Assembly: GCA_003220985.1 (NCBI GenBank)
Contig: QHTY01000061.1
Coordinates: forward strand, 12,777 to 20,825
Source of the DNA: Gemmatimonadota bacterium
Lineage (GTDB): Bacteria; Gemmatimonadota; Gemmatimonadetes; Gemmatimonadales; GWC2-71-9
DNA length: 8,049 bases
Reading direction: 5' to 3'
The notes below the pieces were generated by a model. It ran no database searches, was not told the DNA's origin, and saw nothing but the letters and a program-made list of their open reading frames with translations. The translations under genes and the position numbers were made by a program. Shown in pieces: positions 6,007-8,049 of the stretch. How positions within the stretch are numbered: the first letter of the stretch is position 1; each line of letters opens with the position of its first letter.

Positions 6007-7695
6007 CTACCGAAGCCGGACACGAGATCCGTGCTCCGCACCGTCGGGAATCGGGGCGAGTGGTACTCCACGCAACACGCGGCCCTGAGCGCTGATGACG
6101 TTCGGATCCCCTGCCCCGTCGCCGTCGCAGTCGAGGGGCAGGGCGTCGTCGATCACGACGGTCGCGTTGCCCACGAAGACGTTCGCTCCGCTCGGCCCAT
6201 CGAAGATCGCTCCGATGTTTTCTGCGTTTCCCTGAAGATTGTTCCCCACGAGCTGGTTGCCGCACGCCGACGTCAAGAGGATTCCGGCCAATCCGGCACC
6301 CGTAATGCGATTCGCGCGGAACAGGTCGTGCGTCATGGAGACAGGGAGGGACGATCCGCCGGAGCGGGCGCGAATACCGTACTGCAACGCGCCGTCCACC
6401 TGGTTCTGCTCGATGCGGCTGTCGGCGAGGTCGGCGAGCGCCAGCCCGTTCTGCCACGGGCCCCGGACGACGTTCCCCGCGATCACCACGTTCGCACCAT
6501 CCCGCACCCGGATGCCGCCCAAATTTACCCCCCCTGCGGGCGTCGTCGCGACGATCTCATTGTTCTCTACCCGGACGCCGTCGGTACCGGCCTGCATCTG
6601 AATCCCGGTACCCGAGCCGCCTGACGTGAAGTGATTGCCGGCGACGACCGTGCCCGGCGCGCCGCTCCCGAACACGCACTCGTCCGAGCCACACGTCACC
6701 GTATTGTCAACGATCTGCGCGCCTGACGTGTTGAGCAACACGAACGCATCCACCCACGATCCCGTGATCGCGTTGCGCGACATCACAACCCCGGTGCTAC
6801 CGTCAATTTCGAGTGCCTCGACGGCGCCTCCAGCTCCGATCAGAGTATTGTTGTCCACCACCACGCCGTCCATGGCGAACAGCAGGATGCCCCTCGCCGA
6901 GCCGTCGGGCTCGACGCGGTTTCCGGAGATGGTCGCGCCCGTGAGGTTTTGCGCGGCCAGCGAATTCGCCCAGGGTCCGCGTACGACGTTGTCGGCCACG
7001 ACAACACCCGTTCCGTCGCGGACGCGGATCCCGCCAAGATTTGGGTTCGTGGAGGGCACGGTCGCGACGATGGTATTGCGTTCGACGCGCGAGCCGTCGA
7101 TGCCGCCCTGCAGCTGGATGCCGGTGAACGACCCGGTCGAGTGGAACTCATTGCCGCTCACGACCGCGTTCCTCGTCGCAAAGAAGAAGGCGCAGTCGCC
7201 GACGCTGCACATCACGGTGTTGTTGGTAAGGCGGACGTCGCTCGCGGTGCCCGTTACGCCGTCATTATCGATGTCGTCAGGATCGTTCAGGGCGAGATAG
7301 GGATCGCCCGCGCCCGTGCCGTCGAGTGTGAGGCCGTTTACCGTGACGAACGGTGCCAGCACCTTCACGAGAGACGACACAGTCGCGCCTACCGCCACCC
7401 GCAGGCCGGAGCCCGGTGTTGCGCACGTGAGGGTGACGCCCTCCACACTGATCGAAAGATCCGCCGCGACCTCGATCACGCCATCCAGCCCGATCACGTC
7501 GCCCGCGCTCGCCCCAGCCAGCGCGGCGAGCAGGTCTGCTTCATTTGTGACGACGATGCTGGGGTTGGGACAGGAGGTGACAGAACCAAGCGAGAATAGG
7601 GGGTGCCCCGGACGGGCCGTCTCTGCGGTCGGTTCGCGGCAGGCGGTGACTAGGACGATGATAGCCAGCGCGGGCCAAAACTTGAGCGTGTCCAT
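6007..7695 (-). CDS. Right-handed parallel beta-helix (NosD/PbH1-type) lipoprotein
   Basis: A 562-residue exported protein. The N-terminus has a lipoprotein signal with lipobox LVTAC (15-19), so C19 is probably lipidated and the protein membrane-anchored. After an N-terminal cap (about 40-130) come PbH1-type rungs, with repeated patterns such as NNTV, GNEF, NTIV, DNVV, GNRV and NNTL, up to about 515. A block at residues 151-260 is repeated at 323-432 with an exact 172-residue shift. Paired cysteines C163/C168 and C335/C340 recur at the same offset. Acidic loops DIDNDG (141-146) and DCDGDG (522-527) look like calcium sites. The family includes polysaccharide-binding or polysaccharide-cleaving and adhesive proteins; no catalytic residues can be assigned. 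The ATG at 7695 has GAGG 6 bases upstream. The next gene starts 8 bases after the stop. Confidence 0.88.
   Translation of the reverse strand: MDTLKFWPALAIIVLVTACREPTAETARPGHPLFSLGSVTSCPNPSIVVTNEADLLAALAGASAGDVIGLDGVIEVAADLSISVEGVTLTCATPGSGLRVAVGATVSSLVKVLAPFVTVNGLTLDGTGAGDPYLALNDPDDIDNDGVTGTASDVRLTNNTVMCSVGDCAFFFATRNAVVSGNEFHSTGSFTGIQLQGGIDGSRVERNTIVATVPSTNPNLGGIRVRDGTGVVVADNVVRGPWANSLAAQNLTGATISGNRVEPDGSARGILLFAMDGVVVDNNTLIGAGGAVEALEIDGSTGVVMSRNAITGSWVDAFVLLNTSGAQIVDNTVTCGSDECVFGSGAPGTVVAGNHFTSGGSGTGIQMQAGTDGVRVENNEIVATTPAGGVNLGGIRVRDGANVVIAGNVVRGPWQNGLALADLADSRIEQNQVDGALQYGIRARSGGSSLPVSMTHDLFRANRITGAGLAGILLTSACGNQLVGNNLQGNAENIGAIFDGPSGANVFVGNATVVIDDALPLDCDGDGAGDPNVISAQGRVLRGVPLAPIPDGAEHGSRVRLR
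6400..6729 (-). repeat. Internal duplication, copy 2 (residues 323-432 of the beta-helix lipoprotein)
   Basis: This segment aligns without gaps to residues 151-260 of the same protein. By hand I count 58 identical residues of 110. Best-conserved parts are TGIQMQAG, NLGGIRVRDG and NVVRGPW. The DNA differs more than the protein, so the duplication is old or the structure is under selection. Confidence 0.85.
6916..7245 (-). repeat. Internal duplication, copy 1 (residues 151-260 of the beta-helix lipoprotein)
   Basis: Partner of the block 516 bases further along the gene. It carries TGIQLQGG, NLGGIRVRDG and NVVRGPW, plus the CxxxxC pair C163/C168 that corresponds to C335/C340. The gap-free shift of 172 residues corresponds to a whole number of helix turns. 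Confidence 0.85.
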
Positions 7696-7746
7696 GACGC
7701 ACCTCGGGGACGGGAGACGGCAGAGTCGGACGTTGCAAAGAGAACC

Positions 7747-7776
7747 ATTACACCAGTCCCGTCAAGAAGCCGTCAA
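7747..7776 (-). promoter_or_regulatory. Sigma70-like promoter candidate for the beta-helix/DinB operon
   Basis: On the minus strand, TTGACG (7776-7771; 5 of 6 to consensus) is followed after 18 bases by TGTAAT (7752-7747; 5 of 6). A TG one base before the -10 makes it an extended -10. Transcription would begin about 40 to 45 bases before the ATG at 7695. This is the best promoter match I found in the window. It is inferred from consensus only, and other phyla may differ. Confidence 0.55.
7759..7776 (-). repeat. TTGACGG direct repeat, 11-base period, over the -35
   Basis: TTGACGG-CTTC-TTGACGG on the minus strand: two identical heptamers with a 4-base spacer. The 11-base period places both on the same face of the DNA, as in binding sites of OmpR/PhoB-type response regulators. 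The upstream copy contains the candidate -35, so chance similarity to the promoter hexamer is a possible explanation. Confidence 0.45.
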
Positions 7777-7784
7777 GTGGGACG

Positions 7785-8049
7785 CTAGCGGGCGGCCGCG
7801 AGCTCTCCCGCGTCCATCACGGAATCCTTCACTTCGCGACCTTCGATCACCTGTTTGTCGCCAACCACGGAGCCCGAGACCGTGGCGTTTCTCACCCGCA
7901 CACCCCTGCCGAGGATGCTGTTAGCAATCGTGCTGCCCTCGACGGTGCTGCCGGCTTCGATCGCGACATTGGGCCCGAGCGTCGCATCCCTGAGGCTCAC
8001 GCCGTCTTCGACGTACACGGGATCCTTGATCTGCACGCCGGCTGGCACT
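7785..8049 (-). CDS. C-terminal left-handed beta-helix of a sugar-phosphate nucleotidyltransferase-like protein (partial)
   Basis: Only the last 87 residues are in the window, ending at a TAG stop. They show imperfect hexapeptide repeats: VYVEDGVSLRDATLGPNVAI, then AGSTVEGSTIANSILGRGVR and VRNATVSGSVVGDKQVIEG. This is the pattern of the left-handed beta-helix tail of long NDP-sugar pyrophosphorylases, such as glucose-1-phosphate thymidylyltransferase-like proteins. The catalytic nucleotide-binding domain would lie upstream, outside the window, so the activity and the sugar cannot be fixed. An acyl- or acetyltransferase with hexapeptide repeats is an alternative, but the VVGDKQVIEG ending favours the nucleotidyltransferase group. 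No clear terminator follows the stop. Confidence 0.75.
   Translation of the reverse strand, partial: VPAGVQIKDPVYVEDGVSLRDATLGPNVAIEAGSTVEGSTIANSILGRGVRVRNATVSGSVVGDKQVIEGREVKDSVMDAGELAAAR

Noticed and set aside
6400..7245. CRISPR-like or tandem DNA repeat array in the beta-helix gene
   Set aside because: The repeats are protein-level beta-helix rungs inside one open frame. The DNA is not identical between units and there are no spacers.
7755..7784. GTCCC/GGGAC inverted repeat after the nucleotidyltransferase stop as a terminator
   Set aside because: A five-base stem with a loop of about 17 bases and no T-run. The same bases are better explained as the direct repeat and promoter.

Overview
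This is a GC-rich bacterial window in which every supportable gene lies on the minus strand, so the biological reading order runs from high to low coordinates. The organism is probably a Gram-negative soil or sediment bacterium: there is a TolC-type outer-membrane channel and a lipoprotein with a lipobox. The mix of a DinB-like protein, a beta-helix lipoprotein and a TetR-controlled tripartite pump would fit Gemmatimonadota or Acidobacteriota. That placement is inference from style of content, not from a marker gene.

Layout in transcription order. At 8049-7785 is the C-terminal end of a sugar-phosphate nucleotidyltransferase-like protein, a left-handed beta-helix tail (partial, cut by the window edge). 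The 89-base gap after it holds a good sigma70-type promoter candidate (7776-7747) whose -35 is one copy of a TTGACGG direct repeat. This promoter would drive a 562-residue lipoprotein with a right-handed parallel beta-helix (7695-6007), followed 8 bases later by a DinB/YfiT-like four-helix metalloprotein (5998-5504). A 59-base gap then carries a 34-bp near-perfect palindrome, very probably the operator of the next gene.

From 5444 down to the window edge runs a tightly packed operon: TetR-family repressor (5444-4791), TolC-like outer-membrane channel (4807-3479), EmrA-like membrane fusion protein (3465-2425), EmrB-like 14-helix MFS drug/proton antiporter (2425-854), and a membrane-anchored calcineurin-like metallophosphoesterase (842-1, C-terminus missing). 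Junctions are a 17-base overlap, a 13-base gap, a 1-base TAATG overlap and an 11-base gap, which argues for one transcript with translational coupling. The three pump genes make a complete inner-membrane to outer-membrane exporter, and the repressor probably senses a substrate of the pump.

The main points beyond routine annotation are the unusually long operator palindrome that abuts the TetR Shine-Dalgarno, the exact 172-residue internal duplication in the beta-helix lipoprotein, and the phosphoesterase gene appended to the efflux operon. I see no RNA gene, CRISPR array, insertion sequence or phage gene, and no convincing wholly new system.
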